Positions 43,591 through 53,406 of a stretch of 64,000 nt of DNA are shown here, piece by piece. Location: the NCBI RefSeq assembly GCF_900104355.1, contig NZ_FNIY01000002.1:744001-808000 (forward strand), given 5' to 3'. A model generated the notes under the pieces. That model had not been told where the DNA came from. It did no database searches and saw only the letters and a program-made list of their open reading frames with translations. The DNA is from Phyllobacterium sp. OV277. Its GTDB lineage: Bacteria; Pseudomonadota; Alphaproteobacteria; Rhizobiales; Rhizobiaceae. The position numbers and the translations under genes are program-made. How positions within the stretch are numbered: the stretch's first letter is position 1; each line of letters begins with the position of its first letter.

Positions 43591-44133
43591 ATGACGATGT
43601 TACCCTTGCGCAGCGTTGTGTTTCGCGCAAAATCCGCCTTTCTGGCGGTCGCCCTTCTGGGGCTTGGTTCTACCATTCCCGCAACTGCCGGTACCCTGCC
43701 TGAACCAGCCAATCCATGGAAACGCCTTGGTGCGCATCTCTTTGACGAGGAGCATGCGCATCTGCTTGGCGATTCCCTGTTTGACAAGATCAACCCGCTG
43801 GTTCTCGCCGCCATGCCGCGTGGCAAAGCCTATATCCAATACAAGGCTCCCGCCAATTGTGTGCCGGAACGGCTGAAGAATGTTCTGAACCGGGTTTCGG
43901 CGACCTATGGTCCGATCACGGTGAATTCGACGGTGCGGTCACGCAACGGAAACCGCAAAGCAGGCGGGCGCGACAAGTCCTATCATCTGAGCTGTCAGGC
44001 CGTTGATTTCCGTGTGCATGGTCATGCGTCCGGGCTGCTGCAACAGCTATCGGGCAACAAGGACGTCGGCGGCTTCAAGCGTTATCCCGCAGGCTATTAC
44101 CACATTGATACTGGTCCGCGCCGCAGCTGGTAG
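43591..44133 (+). CDS. Secreted M15-type peptidase (YcbK/DUF882-like)
   Basis: 180-residue protein with a signal peptide (hydrophobic 14-30, cleavage near ATA-GTLP). The mature part has the Peptidase_M15_3 fold: STVRSRNGNRKAGGRDKSYHLSCQAVDFRVHG in outline, with zinc ligands His and Asp in SYHLSCQAVDF and the final His in YYHIDTG. Members are periplasmic DD- or LD-endo/carboxypeptidases that trim peptidoglycan stem peptides. It is divergent from acs and ends 9 bp before the yggS stop. Confidence 0.83.
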   Translation: MTMLPLRSVVFRAKSAFLAVALLGLGSTIPATAGTLPEPANPWKRLGAHLFDEEHAHLLGDSLFDKINPLVLAAMPRGKAYIQYKAPANCVPERLKNVLNRVSATYGPITVNSTVRSRNGNRKAGGRDKSYHLSCQAVDFRVHGHASGLLQQLSGNKDVGGFKRYPAGYYHIDTGPRRSW

Positions 44134-44142
44134 TTTGCGCGC

Positions 44143-44808
44143 CTAGGTTCGGCTGCCAAAAATCGCCGAGCCGACGCGCACGGACGTTGCACCGAAGCCC
44201 ACGGCAATCTCGTAATCGCCTGACATACCCATGGAAAGCTTTTCGACACCGGCCTCACGCGCGATCTTTTCCAGAAGGGCAAAGTGCGGGCCGGGGTTTT
44301 CATCGGCTGGGGGAATGCACATTAGGCCCGCGATGGTTAGATCGTGCACGTCGCGGCAGCGTTTGACAAAAGTAACGGCTTCCTTTGGCTCAATTCCGGC
44401 TTTCTGCGGCTCGGAACCGGTATTGACCTGCACATAGAGTTTGGGAAACCGGTTCTGCTTTTTCATTTCGCTGGCAAGCGCTGCGGCAATCTTTTCCCGA
44501 TCGACCGTTTCGATGACATCAAACAGCGCAACCGCGTCTTCACTCTTGTTTGATTGCAGCGGCCCGATGAGGTGAAGCTCAATACCCTCATAGTCGTTGC
44601 GCAAACCCGGCCATTTCGATTGTGCTTCCTGAACCCGGTTTTCGCCGAAAACCCGCTGTCCCGCATCCAGAACCGGGCGAATCTCGTCCGCGTCAAAGGT
44701 TTTAGATACGGCCACAAGCGTCACCGAGCCTTCCGGGCGATTGGCTCCCGCTTCAGCTTTCACAATGGCATTGCGAACGGCAAGAAGGTGTTCAACGGCG
44801 GTCGACAT
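44143..44808 (-). CDS. yggS: YggS/PROSC family PLP-binding protein
   Basis: 221-residue single-domain TIM-barrel protein that binds PLP and takes part in vitamin B6 and amino-acid homeostasis; it has no known enzyme activity. The PLP lysine is in TLVAVSKTFDADEI; other family blocks are FGENRVQEAQSKWP, LHLIGPLQSNKSEDA, VNTGSEPQKAGI and LSMGMSGDYEIAVGFGATSVRVGSAIFG in outline. I take ATG 44808 as start; the frame continues to 44877. It diverges from leuS. Confidence 0.93.
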   Translation of the reverse strand: MSTAVEHLLAVRNAIVKAEAGANRPEGSVTLVAVSKTFDADEIRPVLDAGQRVFGENRVQEAQSKWPGLRNDYEGIELHLIGPLQSNKSEDAVALFDVIETVDREKIAAALASEMKKQNRFPKLYVQVNTGSEPQKAGIEPKEAVTFVKRCRDVHDLTIAGLMCIPPADENPGPHFALLEKIAREAGVEKLSMGMSGDYEIAVGFGATSVRVGSAIFGSRT

Positions 44809-44927
44809 GGTAAAGCGTGTCCTTTTTGATGCAGTTTCGGGCAAACCCTCATTGTCAATGGTTGACGCTCTGGTCAATCCATGGTGAAGGTCCGCGCATC
44901 ACTATCCTTTGCAAGAGAATCCCGTTC

Positions 44928-47558
44928 ATGGCAACCGAACGATATAATCCCCGCGTAGCCGAGAAGCATTGGCAAAAGGTCTGGGACGAAGCCAAGCTCT
45001 TCGAAACCAGCAATGATGATCCGCGCGACCCCTATTATGTGCTTGAGATGTTCCCTTATCCATCAGGGCGCATCCATATCGGGCATGTGCGCAACTATGC
45101 CATGGGCGATGTGGTTGCCCGCTACAAGCGCGCCAAGGGTTTTAATGTTCTCCATCCGATGGGATGGGATGCATTCGGCATGCCTGCGGAAAACGCAGCG
45201 ATGCAGAACAAGGTTCATCCGAAGGAATGGACCTACCAGAACATTGCAACCATGCGCAGCCAGCTCAAATCCATGGGATTGTCACTCGACTGGTCGCGTG
45301 AATTTGCCACCTGCGATGTGGAATATTATCACCGCCAGCAGATGCTGTTCCTCGACTTTGTCGAAAAGGGTCTGGTGACGCGCAAATCCTCCAAGGTCAA
45401 TTGGGACCCGGAGGATATGACGGTGCTTGCCAATGAGCAGGTCATCGATGGTCGCGGCTGGCGGTCCGGTGCGCTGGTTGAGCAGCGCGAGTTGATACAA
45501 TGGTTCTTCAAGATCACTGATTTCAATGAGGAATTGCTGGGCGCCTTGGATGGTCTCGATCAATGGCCTGATAAGGTGCGGCTGATGCAGCGCAACTGGA
45601 TTGGCAAGTCCGAGGGCATGCTGATCCGCTGGGCGCTGGATGCCAAATCGCAAATTTCAGGTGAAACCGAGGTCGAAGTTTACACGACCCGTCCCGATAC
45701 GATCTTTGGTGCATCGTTCCTGGCCATTTCTGCCGATCATCCGCTCGCCAAAAAAGCAGCTGAAAACAATGCCGACCTCGCTGAGTTCAACGAGGAATGC
45801 CGCCGTGCGGGAACGTCATTGGCCGCATTGGAAACCGCTGAGAAGCGGGGCTTTGATACGGGCCTGCGCGTCAAGCATCCGTTCGATGACAGCTGGACAT
45901 TGCCTGTTTATGTCGCGAACTTCGTTCTGATGGATTACGGCACGGGCGCGATTTTCGGCTGCCCGTCCGGCGATCAGCGCGATCTGGATTTTGCCAACAA
46001 ATATGGTCTGCCCGTTGTGGCTGTGGTTATGCCCGAGGGCGATGACGCCGCGACGTTCCAGATCACCGAAACTGCTTATGTTGATGATGGCGTGATGATC
46101 AATTCACGCTTCCTCGATGGGTTGTCCCCCGCAGCAGCTTTTGACGAAGTGGCCAAACTGCTGGAGAAGCAGACTGTGGGTGGCCGTCCGCAGGGCGAGC
46201 GCAAGGTGAATTTCCGATTGCGTGACTGGGGTATTTCCCGTCAGCGTTATTGGGGCTGTCCGATTCCAATGATCCACTGCGATGATTGCGGTGTTGTTCC
46301 GGTTCCCAAAGCCGATCTGCCGGTCAAGCTGCCCGATGATGTGGAGTTTGACCGTCCGGGCAATCCGCTTGACCGTCATCCGACATGGCGGCATGTCAAT
46401 TGCCCGCAATGCGGCAAGGCTGCGCGCCGTGAAACCGATACGATGGATACCTTTGTTGATTCGTCCTGGTATTTTGCCCGGTTCACTGCACCGTGGGAAA
46501 ATGAGCCCACTGATCCGAAGGCGGCCAATCGCTGGCTGCCGGTTGATCAGTATATTGGCGGTATCGAACATGCGATCCTGCATCTGCTCTATTCCCGCTT
46601 CTTTACGCGGGCGATGAAAGTTGCAGGCCATCTCGATATCAGCGAGCCGTTCAAGGGCCTGTTCACGCAGGGCATGGTTGTGCACGAGACCTACCGGCTG
46701 GGTACAGGTGCCAATGGAAGCTGGGTCACGCCAGCCGAAGTGCGGCTTGACGAAAGCGGCGGCAAGCGCCGGGCATTTCTGATTGCCACTGGCGAAGAAA
46801 TCGAAATCGGCTCGATCGAAAAGATGTCGAAGTCGAAGAAGAACGTTGTCGACCCTGACGATATTATTGCGTCCTATGGTGCCGATACCGCCCGCTGGTT
46901 CATGTTGTCGGATTCTCCGCCCGAACGCGATGTCATCTGGACGGAAGCAGGCGCCGAAGGGGCACACCGCTTTGTTCAGCGTGTCTGGCGGTTGATTTCC
47001 GAAGCGGCTCCGGCATTGCAATCGGTGACTGGCGCTCCGGCGCTCGAAGGTGATGCAGCCACGATTTCCAAGACCGCCCACAGGACTGTCAAAGCCGTTG
47101 GCGAAGACATCGAAAAGCTGGCCTTCAATAAGGCTATTGCCCGTCTCTATGAACTGGTCAATGTTCTGGCCGTTCCATTGCAGAAAATTGCGGCTGGCGA
47201 AGCCGATGCGGCAACAATATCTGCCTGCCGCGAGGCGACAGATATGCTGATTGCCATGATCGCACCGATGATGCCGCATCTGGCTGAAGAGTGCTGGAAA
47301 GCGCTGAAAGGTGCTGATCTCGTCGCCGATCGCGCCTGGCCGCATTACAATGACGCGTTGATTGTCGAGAACACTGTAACAATGCCTGTGCAGATTAACG
47401 GCAAGAAGCGTGGTGATTTGACAATTGCCCGCGATGCGGATCAATTGACGGTCGAAAAGGCCGCTCTCGAACTTGATTTTGTCAAAGTGGCGTTGAACGG
47501 TAATCCACCGAAGAAAGTCATTGTCGTACCGCAGAGGATCATCAATGTTGTTGCCTGA
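44928..47558 (+). CDS. leuS: Leucyl-tRNA synthetase
   Basis: 876-residue class I synthetase. HIGH appears as [17 protein letters not shown], and KMSKS as [15 protein letters not shown]. The CP1 editing domain is present with [19 protein letters not shown] (Thr-rich editing pocket) and the zinc-ribbon-like segment [21 protein letters not shown] plus [27 protein letters not shown] in outline. MATERYNPR at ATG 44928 is the expected start. It overlaps the lptE start by 14 nt. Confidence 0.97.
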   Translation: MATERYNPRVAEKHWQKVWDEAKLFETSNDDPRDPYYVLEMFPYPSGRIHIGHVRNYAMGDVVARYKRAKGFNVLHPMGWDAFGMPAENAAMQNKVHPKEWTYQNIATMRSQLKSMGLSLDWSREFATCDVEYYHRQQMLFLDFVEKGLVTRKSSKVNWDPEDMTVLANEQVIDGRGWRSGALVEQRELIQWFFKITDFNEELLGALDGLDQWPDKVRLMQRNWIGKSEGMLIRWALDAKSQISGETEVEVYTTRPDTIFGASFLAISADHPLAKKAAENNADLAEFNEECRRAGTSLAALETAEKRGFDTGLRVKHPFDDSWTLPVYVANFVLMDYGTGAIFGCPSGDQRDLDFANKYGLPVVAVVMPEGDDAATFQITETAYVDDGVMINSRFLDGLSPAAAFDEVAKLLEKQTVGGRPQGERKVNFRLRDWGISRQRYWGCPIPMIHCDDCGVVPVPKADLPVKLPDDVEFDRPGNPLDRHPTWRHVNCPQCGKAARRETDTMDTFVDSSWYFARFTAPWENEPTDPKAANRWLPVDQYIGGIEHAILHLLYSRFFTRAMKVAGHLDISEPFKGLFTQGMVVHETYRLGTGANGSWVTPAEVRLDESGGKRRAFLIATGEEIEIGSIEKMSKSKKNVVDPDDIIASYGADTARWFMLSDSPPERDVIWTEAGAEGAHRFVQRVWRLISEAAPALQSVTGAPALEGDAATISKTAHRTVKAVGEDIEKLAFNKAIARLYELVNVLAVPLQKIAAGEADAATISACREATDMLIAMIAPMMPHLAEECWKALKGADLVADRAWPHYNDALIVENTVTMPVQINGKKRGDLTIARDADQLTVEKAALELDFVKVALNGNPPKKVIVVPQRIINVVA

Positions 47559-48126
47559 TCGTTTCCAGCCGATTTCCGGCTCCAAGCGTTTGCTGTCCGC
47601 GTGCGTTCTCGGTATGGCTCTGATCGCTGGCGGTTGCCAGGTTCGCCCGCTTTATTCCAACGCAAGCCCAACTGCTGGTGCAGGCGTCGGCGTAAGTGGA
47701 AGTGTGCAGTCAAAGCTGGCCACGATCAGTATTCCTGAAGTGGGTACGCGCGAAGCACAGCAGGTGCGCAACAATCTGATCTTCATGTTTAACCATGGAG
47801 CAGGACAACCTGCGAGTGCGGCCTATACATTGCAACTCAGTGTCGGTTATCAGGATTTGTCGCTTGCTCTTATCCAGAACGCAACGAACGACAAATCCGG
47901 CCAGCCGACAGCCGGTTCGATGCGCATGACAGGCAGCTATGTCCTGACACGTATTTCTGACGGTAAGGTCGTGGGCAAGGGAACGCGCCTCATCACGGCT
48001 GACTATGATGCTCCCAGACAGCGCTATGCTGTCCTTCGCGCCCAGCGTGATGCGATCAATCGGGCGGCGCGCGAAGTTGCCGAAGCGCTGAATCTCAGCG
48101 TCGCGCAGGACGTGTCCAAGCTATAA
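47545..48126 (+). CDS. lptE: LPS assembly lipoprotein LptE
   Basis: 193-residue outer-membrane lipoprotein that plugs LptD for lipopolysaccharide export. A signal peptide ends in a lipobox (LIAGGC, Cys about residue 32). The mature region has the weakly conserved LptE pattern (VRPLYS after the Cys, [19 protein letters not shown], and a C-terminal [23 protein letters not shown]). GAGG lies before ATG 47545, inside leuS, so the two are coupled; leuS-lptE is a conserved pair. In related genomes holA normally follows, which is not the case here. Confidence 0.88.
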   Translation: MLLPDRFQPISGSKRLLSACVLGMALIAGGCQVRPLYSNASPTAGAGVGVSGSVQSKLATISIPEVGTREAQQVRNNLIFMFNHGAGQPASAAYTLQLSVGYQDLSLALIQNATNDKSGQPTAGSMRMTGSYVLTRISDGKVVGKGTRLITADYDAPRQRYAVLRAQRDAINRAAREVAEALNLSVAQDVSKL

Positions 48127-48147
48127 ATCCATGGCGGGTGGTATTCC

Positions 48148-49308
48148 ATGCGTCTGACCTCCCTATCAGCGACCGGTTACCGGTCGCTGCAGTCGATCCG
48201 GTTGGATATTCGCCAGCTTGCACTTTTCATTGGCGAGAACGGCGTTGGCAAATCCAACCTTTACCGTGCCATGCAGATGATAAAGGCGGCGGCTGAAGGC
48301 ACGCTTTCCTATGAGATAGCCCGCGAAGGCGGCATGCAATCGGCGTTGTGGACCGGCAAACGCAAGCCGGGACCTGTGCGCATGATTTTTAGCGCTTCGT
48401 TTGACGATGACGAGGAAGCGATCCGGACCGGCCATGCGGTGCGAACGGGTTTTGCACCGAGTTACAGCATTGAAATCGGCTTGCGGCCTCCGGTGGCTGC
48501 AGGCTTTGCCTTTGAGCCGCAGATCAAGGAAGAGACCCTTACTATTGATTCCGGTCGCCGTCCCGTGGAGATGATGGGCCGCAAAGGGCCCGCTGTGTTT
48601 GCGCGTGACGATAGTGGGCGGAGAATCGAACATCCGGTACGGCTGCTTGACTCCGAGACGGCATTTTCGACGCTCGGCAATGCGGGGCGATATCCCGAGA
48701 TTGGAGATTTGCGTGCAACCATTCTCGGATGGCGGTTCTATCATGGTTTCCGCACGGATCGCGATTCGCCAATCCGCCAGCCTGCATTGGCGATCACAGC
48801 GCCCATGCTTGATGAAGACGGCAAGAACCTTGCCGCTGTTTTCGCAACATTGGTTCACATCCGTGAAGATACTGCTGATCTCGACCATTGTATTGCGTCA
48901 GCCCTTGGCGGTGCCGTGCTGGATGTGCCGGTTCCGGGTGAAACCGCGACATTTGGCTTGCAACTGCCGGAATTCCCGCAACGAATTTTTCGGCCGGAAG
49001 AATTATCTGATGGCCAAATACGGTTTCTCGCACTGGCGGGCGCGCTGCTTTCCTATCGCTTGCCGGGCCTCATTGCGCTGAACGAACCAGAAACCAGCCT
49101 GCATCCTTCCATGCTTCCCGCCTTGGCAGAGATGATCACGCGAGCGGCGGAACGGACACAGGTCTGGATCGTCACCCATTCGCGCATTCTTGCCGACGAG
49201 ATCGAGACCAGAACCGGTGCGCGCGCTCTTACAGTCGTGCGTGACAATGGGGCGACGACCATCAAAGGAATGCGGGTGTCTGGCAATTATGGGGATGAGG
49301 ACGAGTAG
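48148..49308 (+). CDS. AAA family ATPase (AAA_21/OLD-like)
   Basis: 386-residue SMC/OLD-type ATPase without a nuclease domain. Walker A is GENGVGKSN (29-37); the signature region is PEELSDGQIRFLALAGALL; Walker B is GLIALNEPETSLHPSM with a Glu in the catalytic place; a switch His lies in VWIVTHSRIL. The insert between the two halves (about 60-270) carries no recognised domain. Proteins of this kind are often annotated as predicted ATPases near DNA repair or defence genes, but no partner (TOPRIM, HNH, effector) is adjacent here. Start is 21 bp after lptE, so it may be read from the leuS promoter. Confidence 0.84.
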   Translation: MRLTSLSATGYRSLQSIRLDIRQLALFIGENGVGKSNLYRAMQMIKAAAEGTLSYEIAREGGMQSALWTGKRKPGPVRMIFSASFDDDEEAIRTGHAVRTGFAPSYSIEIGLRPPVAAGFAFEPQIKEETLTIDSGRRPVEMMGRKGPAVFARDDSGRRIEHPVRLLDSETAFSTLGNAGRYPEIGDLRATILGWRFYHGFRTDRDSPIRQPALAITAPMLDEDGKNLAAVFATLVHIREDTADLDHCIASALGGAVLDVPVPGETATFGLQLPEFPQRIFRPEELSDGQIRFLALAGALLSYRLPGLIALNEPETSLHPSMLPALAEMITRAAERTQVWIVTHSRILADEIETRTGARALTVVRDNGATTIKGMRVSGNYGDEDE

Positions 49309-49456
49309 GAGCCATTGCCCCTCTGTTTCCCTGCAAAAGCACTATCGGAAGAAATAATTTTCTCCTTGCGATGCAAACTTGGCAGATCGTAACTCTACAA
49401 TCCGGGCAGAGATGACCAAAGTTGGAACGAAATGTTTCAACAGGTCAGGATCACCC

Positions 49457-50464
49457 ATGTTCACCCGCCGTCATTTCCTTGCTGCAACGACTATTCTTGT
49501 CAGTCTCGGAACTTTCGCTTCCGCACAGGCGGAAGACCTTAAAATCACCATTGGATATCAGACAGTGGTCGAGCCTTCAAAAGTACCGCAGGCGGATGGT
49601 GTTTATGAAAAGACCGCCTCTGCGAAAATCGACTGGCGGAAATTCGATTCCGGTGCGGATGTGATCGCTGCCGTTGCCTCCGGCTCTGTCGATATTGGTT
49701 ATGTCGGATCAAGCCCGCTGGCCGCAGCCGCAAGCCGCGAGCTTCCCATCCAAACCATTCTCGTTGTCGGGCTTATCGGCGAATCGGAAGCGCTGGTTGC
49801 CCGTAATGGTTCTAATGTCAGCAAGATTGCCGATCTCAGTGGAAAGAAAGTGGCTGTGCCCTTTGTTTCAACCACCCATTATAGCCTGCTTGCCGCGTTG
49901 AAGCATGAGGGTGTCGATGCGAAATCAGTCAATATTCTCAACCTGCGCCCACCGGAAATTGCCGCCGCTTGGGAGCGCGGTGATATCGATGCGGCCTATG
50001 TGTGGGACCCGGCGCTTGGCCAGATCAGGACCACAGGAAAAATCATTGTCGATTCGTCTAAAGTTGCCGAGTGGGGTGCGCCAACATTTGATGCGTGGAT
50101 CGTTCGCACGGAGTTTGCGGAAGCACATCCGGATGCCGTGCGGGATTTCGTCAAAGTAACCGGCGCTGCCTATGCGGACTATCTGGCCAAGCCGGATGCG
50201 TGGTCGGCAACGTCAGCGCAAGCCGAAAAAATCAGCCGCCTGACCGGTGCCAAGGTCGATGAAATACCATTGCTGTTGAAAGGGTATGTCTTCCCGCCAT
50301 TGGCGGAACAGGCTTCCGCGAAGTTCCTCGGTGGCGACACGGTGAAAGCCATCGCAGCCACTTCGCAGTTTCTGAAAGAGCAGGGAAAGATCGATGCGGT
50401 TCTTCCTGATTATTCGAAATATGCAACGGTTAAGTTCGTGGAGGCGGCGCTCGCATCGAACTGA
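49457..50464 (+). CDS. tauA: Taurine/sulfonate ABC transporter, periplasmic binding protein
   Basis: 335-residue periplasmic protein with an RR-x-F signal peptide (MFTRRHFLAATTILVSLGTF, cleavage near AQA-EDL). The mature protein resembles TauA: KITIGYQTVVEPSKVPQAD, SGADVIAAVASGSVDIGYVGSSPLAAAASR in outline, and AAWERGDIDAAYVWDP. The first residues RR suggest a possible Tat pathway, though spacing is short. First gene of a tauABC set. A long imperfect hairpin (50487-50555) follows and probably stabilises its mRNA so that binding protein exceeds the membrane parts. Taurine as ligand is inferred. Confidence 0.88.
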   Translation: MFTRRHFLAATTILVSLGTFASAQAEDLKITIGYQTVVEPSKVPQADGVYEKTASAKIDWRKFDSGADVIAAVASGSVDIGYVGSSPLAAAASRELPIQTILVVGLIGESEALVARNGSNVSKIADLSGKKVAVPFVSTTHYSLLAALKHEGVDAKSVNILNLRPPEIAAAWERGDIDAAYVWDPALGQIRTTGKIIVDSSKVAEWGAPTFDAWIVRTEFAEAHPDAVRDFVKVTGAAYADYLAKPDAWSATSAQAEKISRLTGAKVDEIPLLLKGYVFPPLAEQASAKFLGGDTVKAIAATSQFLKEQGKIDAVLPDYSKYATVKFVEAALASN

Positions 50465-50486
50465 GTTCAAAACTTTATAGCGCGGG

Positions 50487-50555
50487 GGCGTTCGTGCGTC
50501 CTTTCCGGTTTTCGCGGGCCCCTCTCTCCCGGAAGCCGGAAAGGCCACGAGCGCC
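50487..50555 (+). promoter_or_regulatory. Long imperfect hairpin between tauA and tauB
   Basis: GGCG, TCGTG and CCTTTCCGG (50487-50508) pair with CCGGAAAGG, CACGA and CGCC (50536-50555): 18 paired bases with two small bulges and a 27-nt loop. Intercistronic stems of this kind protect the upstream mRNA from 3' exonucleases and give binding-protein excess in ABC operons. Confidence 0.6.
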
Positions 50556-50576
50556 GCCGTTCAACCGGTAGTAATT

Positions 50577-51350
50577 ATGGCACATCTCGTTCTTGATCAT
50601 GTTTCGGTCCATTATGATGGTCAGGCCCAACCTGCCGTTACGCAGGCAGGCATTTCCGTCAAATCAGGTGATTTCGTTGTGCTTGTTGGCCGCTCCGGTT
50701 GTGGCAAGACCACGCTGCTCAACACGGCTGCCGGTTTGATTTCGCCAACCGGCGGTACGGTGACGGTAGATGGGAAAAAAGTAACCGCGCCCGGTGCTGA
50801 TCGGGCCGTGGTGTTTCAGAACGATGCCCTGTTTCCCTGGCTGAGTGTCAGAGACAATGTCAGTTTCGCTCTCAAGCTGCGCGGTATACCCGCACAAGAA
50901 CGAGATGCTGTTGCCGCACGTCTGCTTGAACTGGTCAAGCTTGACGGCATCGGCGGAAAGGCAATTTGGGAATTGTCCGGCGGTATGCGCCAGAGGGTGG
51001 GCTTGGCGCGGGCACTGGCGGCGGAACCGGATTTTCTGCTGATGGATGAGCCGCTGGGCGCGCTCGATGCTTTGACGCGCGAACGGATGCAGACATTGCT
51101 TCTCGATATATGGACGGCCAACAATATCGGTGTTCTGATGGTCACGCATGGCATTGACGAGGCGTTGTTGCTGGCAACGCGCATCGTGGTTCTGGCGCCG
51201 GGGCCGGGCCGGGTTGTCAGGCAGATTGATGCCGGTTTCGGCCGTCGCTATGTCAGCGGTGAATCCGTCCGGTCGATCAAGGCTGATCCCGCGTTCAATC
51301 GGGCGCGAGCCGAACTTGAAGACTCAATCTTCGAAGGAGAGGCGGCATGA
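50577..51350 (+). CDS. tauB: Taurine/sulfonate ABC transporter, ATP-binding protein
   Basis: 257-residue cytoplasmic ATPase energising the importer. Walker A GRSGCGKTTLLNT, Q-loop VVFQNDALFPWLSV, signature LSGGMRQRVGLARALA, Walker [15 protein letters not shown] and switch His VTHGIDEALLLA are all present. The subtype (Ssu/Tau/NitT) is clear from length and the C-terminal GPGRVVRQID. It overlaps tauC by 4 nt (ATGA). Confidence 0.9.
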   Translation: MAHLVLDHVSVHYDGQAQPAVTQAGISVKSGDFVVLVGRSGCGKTTLLNTAAGLISPTGGTVTVDGKKVTAPGADRAVVFQNDALFPWLSVRDNVSFALKLRGIPAQERDAVAARLLELVKLDGIGGKAIWELSGGMRQRVGLARALAAEPDFLLMDEPLGALDALTRERMQTLLLDIWTANNIGVLMVTHGIDEALLLATRIVVLAPGPGRVVRQIDAGFGRRYVSGESVRSIKADPAFNRARAELEDSIFEGEAA

Positions 51351-52207
51351 CGCTCTCCGCAGAAACGAGCCGGGATATAGGCGATGCCGCCATTGTAAGC
51401 ACAGCGACACAGCCCGAAGTGAAGGCAGTGAAGCCTTCACCTGCAAGGACAGCCCGCATTGCAAGCGCAATCACTGTTCTCGGCCTGTTGCTCATCTGGA
51501 TCGTCTCGGCGCATTTCAAACTGGTTTCACCGGTCTTTCTGCCGTCGCCATCGGCAGTTTTGTGGAAGTTCTACAGCGTTTCAATAAACGGTTTCGTCGA
51601 TGCCACGCTCTGGCAGCATTTGCTCGCAAGCCTGCTGCGGGTGTTTGCGGCACTGTTGCTTGCGCTTGTTGTGGCCGTTCCGGCCGGTATTGCGATTGGT
51701 GTCAGCGCTATCGGGCGCGGCATTTTTGATCCGATCATTGAATTCATCAGGCCCATCCCGCCGCTCGCTTATCTGCCACTTGTGATTATCTGGTTTGGTA
51801 TCGGTGAACCGTCCAAGATTCTTGTGATTGCAATTGCCATGCTGGCGCCCATCGCGATTTCGACTGCGGCTGGTGTCAAGGGTGCTTCACTCGACCGGAT
51901 CAATGCGGCGCGTGCGCTTGGTGCCACGCGAGCACAGGTTGTCCGCCATGTGATCTTGCCTAACGCGCTGCCTTCCATTCTGACGGGGTTGCGTATCGCG
52001 CTTGGCGCCGGATGGTCGACATTGGTTGCGGCCGAACTGGTGGCGGCGACGCGTGGTCTTGGTTTCATGATCCAGTCAGCAGCGCAGTTTCTGGTAACGG
52101 ATGTCGTCATCATGGGAATCTTTGTTATCGCGATTGTCGCGTTCATTCTGGAAATCGGTATCAGACGGTTGGAACATTTACTGGTGCCTTGGGCAGGGCG
52201 GGAATAG
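51347..52207 (+). CDS. tauC: Taurine/sulfonate ABC transporter, permease
   Basis: 286-residue inner-membrane permease with six predicted helices after a 40-residue cytoplasmic N-terminus. The EAA coupling loop is AAGVKGASLDRINAARALGATRAQVVRHVILPNALPSILTGLRIALG in outline, which starts and ends as in SsuC/TauC. FIRPIPPLAYLPLVIIWFGIGEPSKI is the second conserved block. Coupled to tauB. A 220-bp gap with a palindrome follows before ssuA. Confidence 0.9.
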   Translation: MTLSAETSRDIGDAAIVSTATQPEVKAVKPSPARTARIASAITVLGLLLIWIVSAHFKLVSPVFLPSPSAVLWKFYSVSINGFVDATLWQHLLASLLRVFAALLLALVVAVPAGIAIGVSAIGRGIFDPIIEFIRPIPPLAYLPLVIIWFGIGEPSKILVIAIAMLAPIAISTAAGVKGASLDRINAARALGATRAQVVRHVILPNALPSILTGLRIALGAGWSTLVAAELVAATRGLGFMIQSAAQFLVTDVVIMGIFVIAIVAFILEIGIRRLEHLLVPWAGRE

Positions 52208-52313
52208 ATAACTCCCGCCGATGGGAAGGTTTTGCGTGAAACCGCCCGGCCTTTGCTTTGGCTTGCACAGCTGTAAGAAAACCAATCCGCATAGCCGTGA
52301 TTATACGAAATAA

Positions 52314-52331
52314 TATTTCTCTATAGAAATA
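52314..52331. promoter_or_regulatory. Perfect palindrome upstream of ssuA, candidate operator
   Basis: TATTTCT-CTAT-AGAAATA, 7-bp arms with a 4-bp centre, in an AT-rich patch 97 bp before the ssuA start. A LysR-type (CysB/Cbl/SsuR-like) or other sulfur regulator could bind here. No regulator gene lies in the sulfonate island itself. Confidence 0.42.
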
Positions 52332-52427
52332 GTCGAGTTTAATAGCATTGAGCCATTCCTGATTACGGGAAGGGCCGGTTGCTTCCATCAGCCAAGGTTC
52401 TCCCAAACCAAAGAATTGCGAGAACCC

Positions 52428-53384
52428 ATGCTCAATCTGACGCGCAGACTATTCGGTGCCCTTATGCTTGCGGCGACAGCCATGGCGGCAACGGCTTCCC
52501 ATGCCGCTGAACCGCTGCAGGAATATAAAATCGGTTTCCAGAAAACGAGCCTGCCCGTTATCGCCCAGCAGCAAAAAGTCGTCGAAAAGGCTCTGGAGCC
52601 CAAGGGCATCAAGGTCAAATGGGTTGAATTCTCTGCCGGTCCGCCACTGGTTGAAGCACTGAATGTCGGCAGTATCAATGTAGGATGGGTTGGCGATGCG
52701 CCGCCGATCTTCGGACAATCGGCAGGTTCGGCGATTGTCTATGTCGCGGCGCTGCCATCCAACGGTAAAGGCGAGGCGATCTTCGTCAAACCCAATTCTT
52801 CCATCCAGTCGCTCGCTGATCTGAAAGGCAAAAAGATTGGCGTCGGCAAAGGAACCAGTGCGCATAATCTGCTCGTCGCAGCGCTGGAGAAGGCCAATAT
52901 CGGTTACGATGAAATCACTCCAGTTTACCTAAGCCCCGCCGATGCCGCTGCTGCTTTTGCCAGTGACAAGATCGATGCATGGGCTGTGTGGGACCCGTTC
53001 TTTGCCATTGCCGAGACGCGCTATCAGCCGCGCATTCTGGCGCGGTCCAGCGATGTGCTCAACGTCAACACCTACTTTCTGGCCAATCGCGATTTTGCAG
53101 CGGCACATCCTGATGTCGTAACGACAACCATCGGCGCGTTGAAGGAAGCGGCAAGTTGGGCTGAAGCCAACAAGGACAAGGTGGCGGCAGCGCTTCACGC
53201 CGTCACGGGCGTTCCGCTTGATGCGCAGACGATTGCCGCGAACCGTACCGTGTTCGGCATATTCCCGATCACTCCAGAGATCGTCGCGCATCAACAGGAA
53301 ACAGCAGACCGGTTCTTCAAGCTGAAGCTGATCCCCAACGCTATCAAGATTTCAGATGCCGTTTGGACGGCACCCGGTAACTGA
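52428..53384 (+). CDS. ssuA: Alkanesulfonate ABC transporter, periplasmic binding protein
   Basis: 318-residue periplasmic protein with a signal peptide ([20 protein letters not shown], cleavage near SHA-AEP). The mature part follows Ssu[58 protein letters not shown] in outline, [15 protein letters not shown] and [14 protein letters not shown] use ATG 52428 rather than the TTG at 52416. It opens the ssuA-ssuD-ssuC-ssuB operon (gaps 22, -4 and 9 bp). Confidence 0.92.
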   Translation: MLNLTRRLFGALMLAATAMAATASHAAEPLQEYKIGFQKTSLPVIAQQQKVVEKALEPKGIKVKWVEFSAGPPLVEALNVGSINVGWVGDAPPIFGQSAGSAIVYVAALPSNGKGEAIFVKPNSSIQSLADLKGKKIGVGKGTSAHNLLVAALEKANIGYDEITPVYLSPADAAAAFASDKIDAWAVWDPFFAIAETRYQPRILARSSDVLNVNTYFLANRDFAAAHPDVVTTTIGALKEAASWAEANKDKVAAALHAVTGVPLDAQTIAANRTVFGIFPITPEIVAHQQETADRFFKLKLIPNAIKISDAVWTAPGN

Positions 53385-53406
53385 ACGGAATAATTGGAAA
53401 CACGTC

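Noticed and set aside
46104-47585. 493-codon open frame antisense to leuS.
   Set aside because: It mirrors the codon pattern of leuS, lacks domain-like sequence and a ribosome binding site, and leuS is certain.
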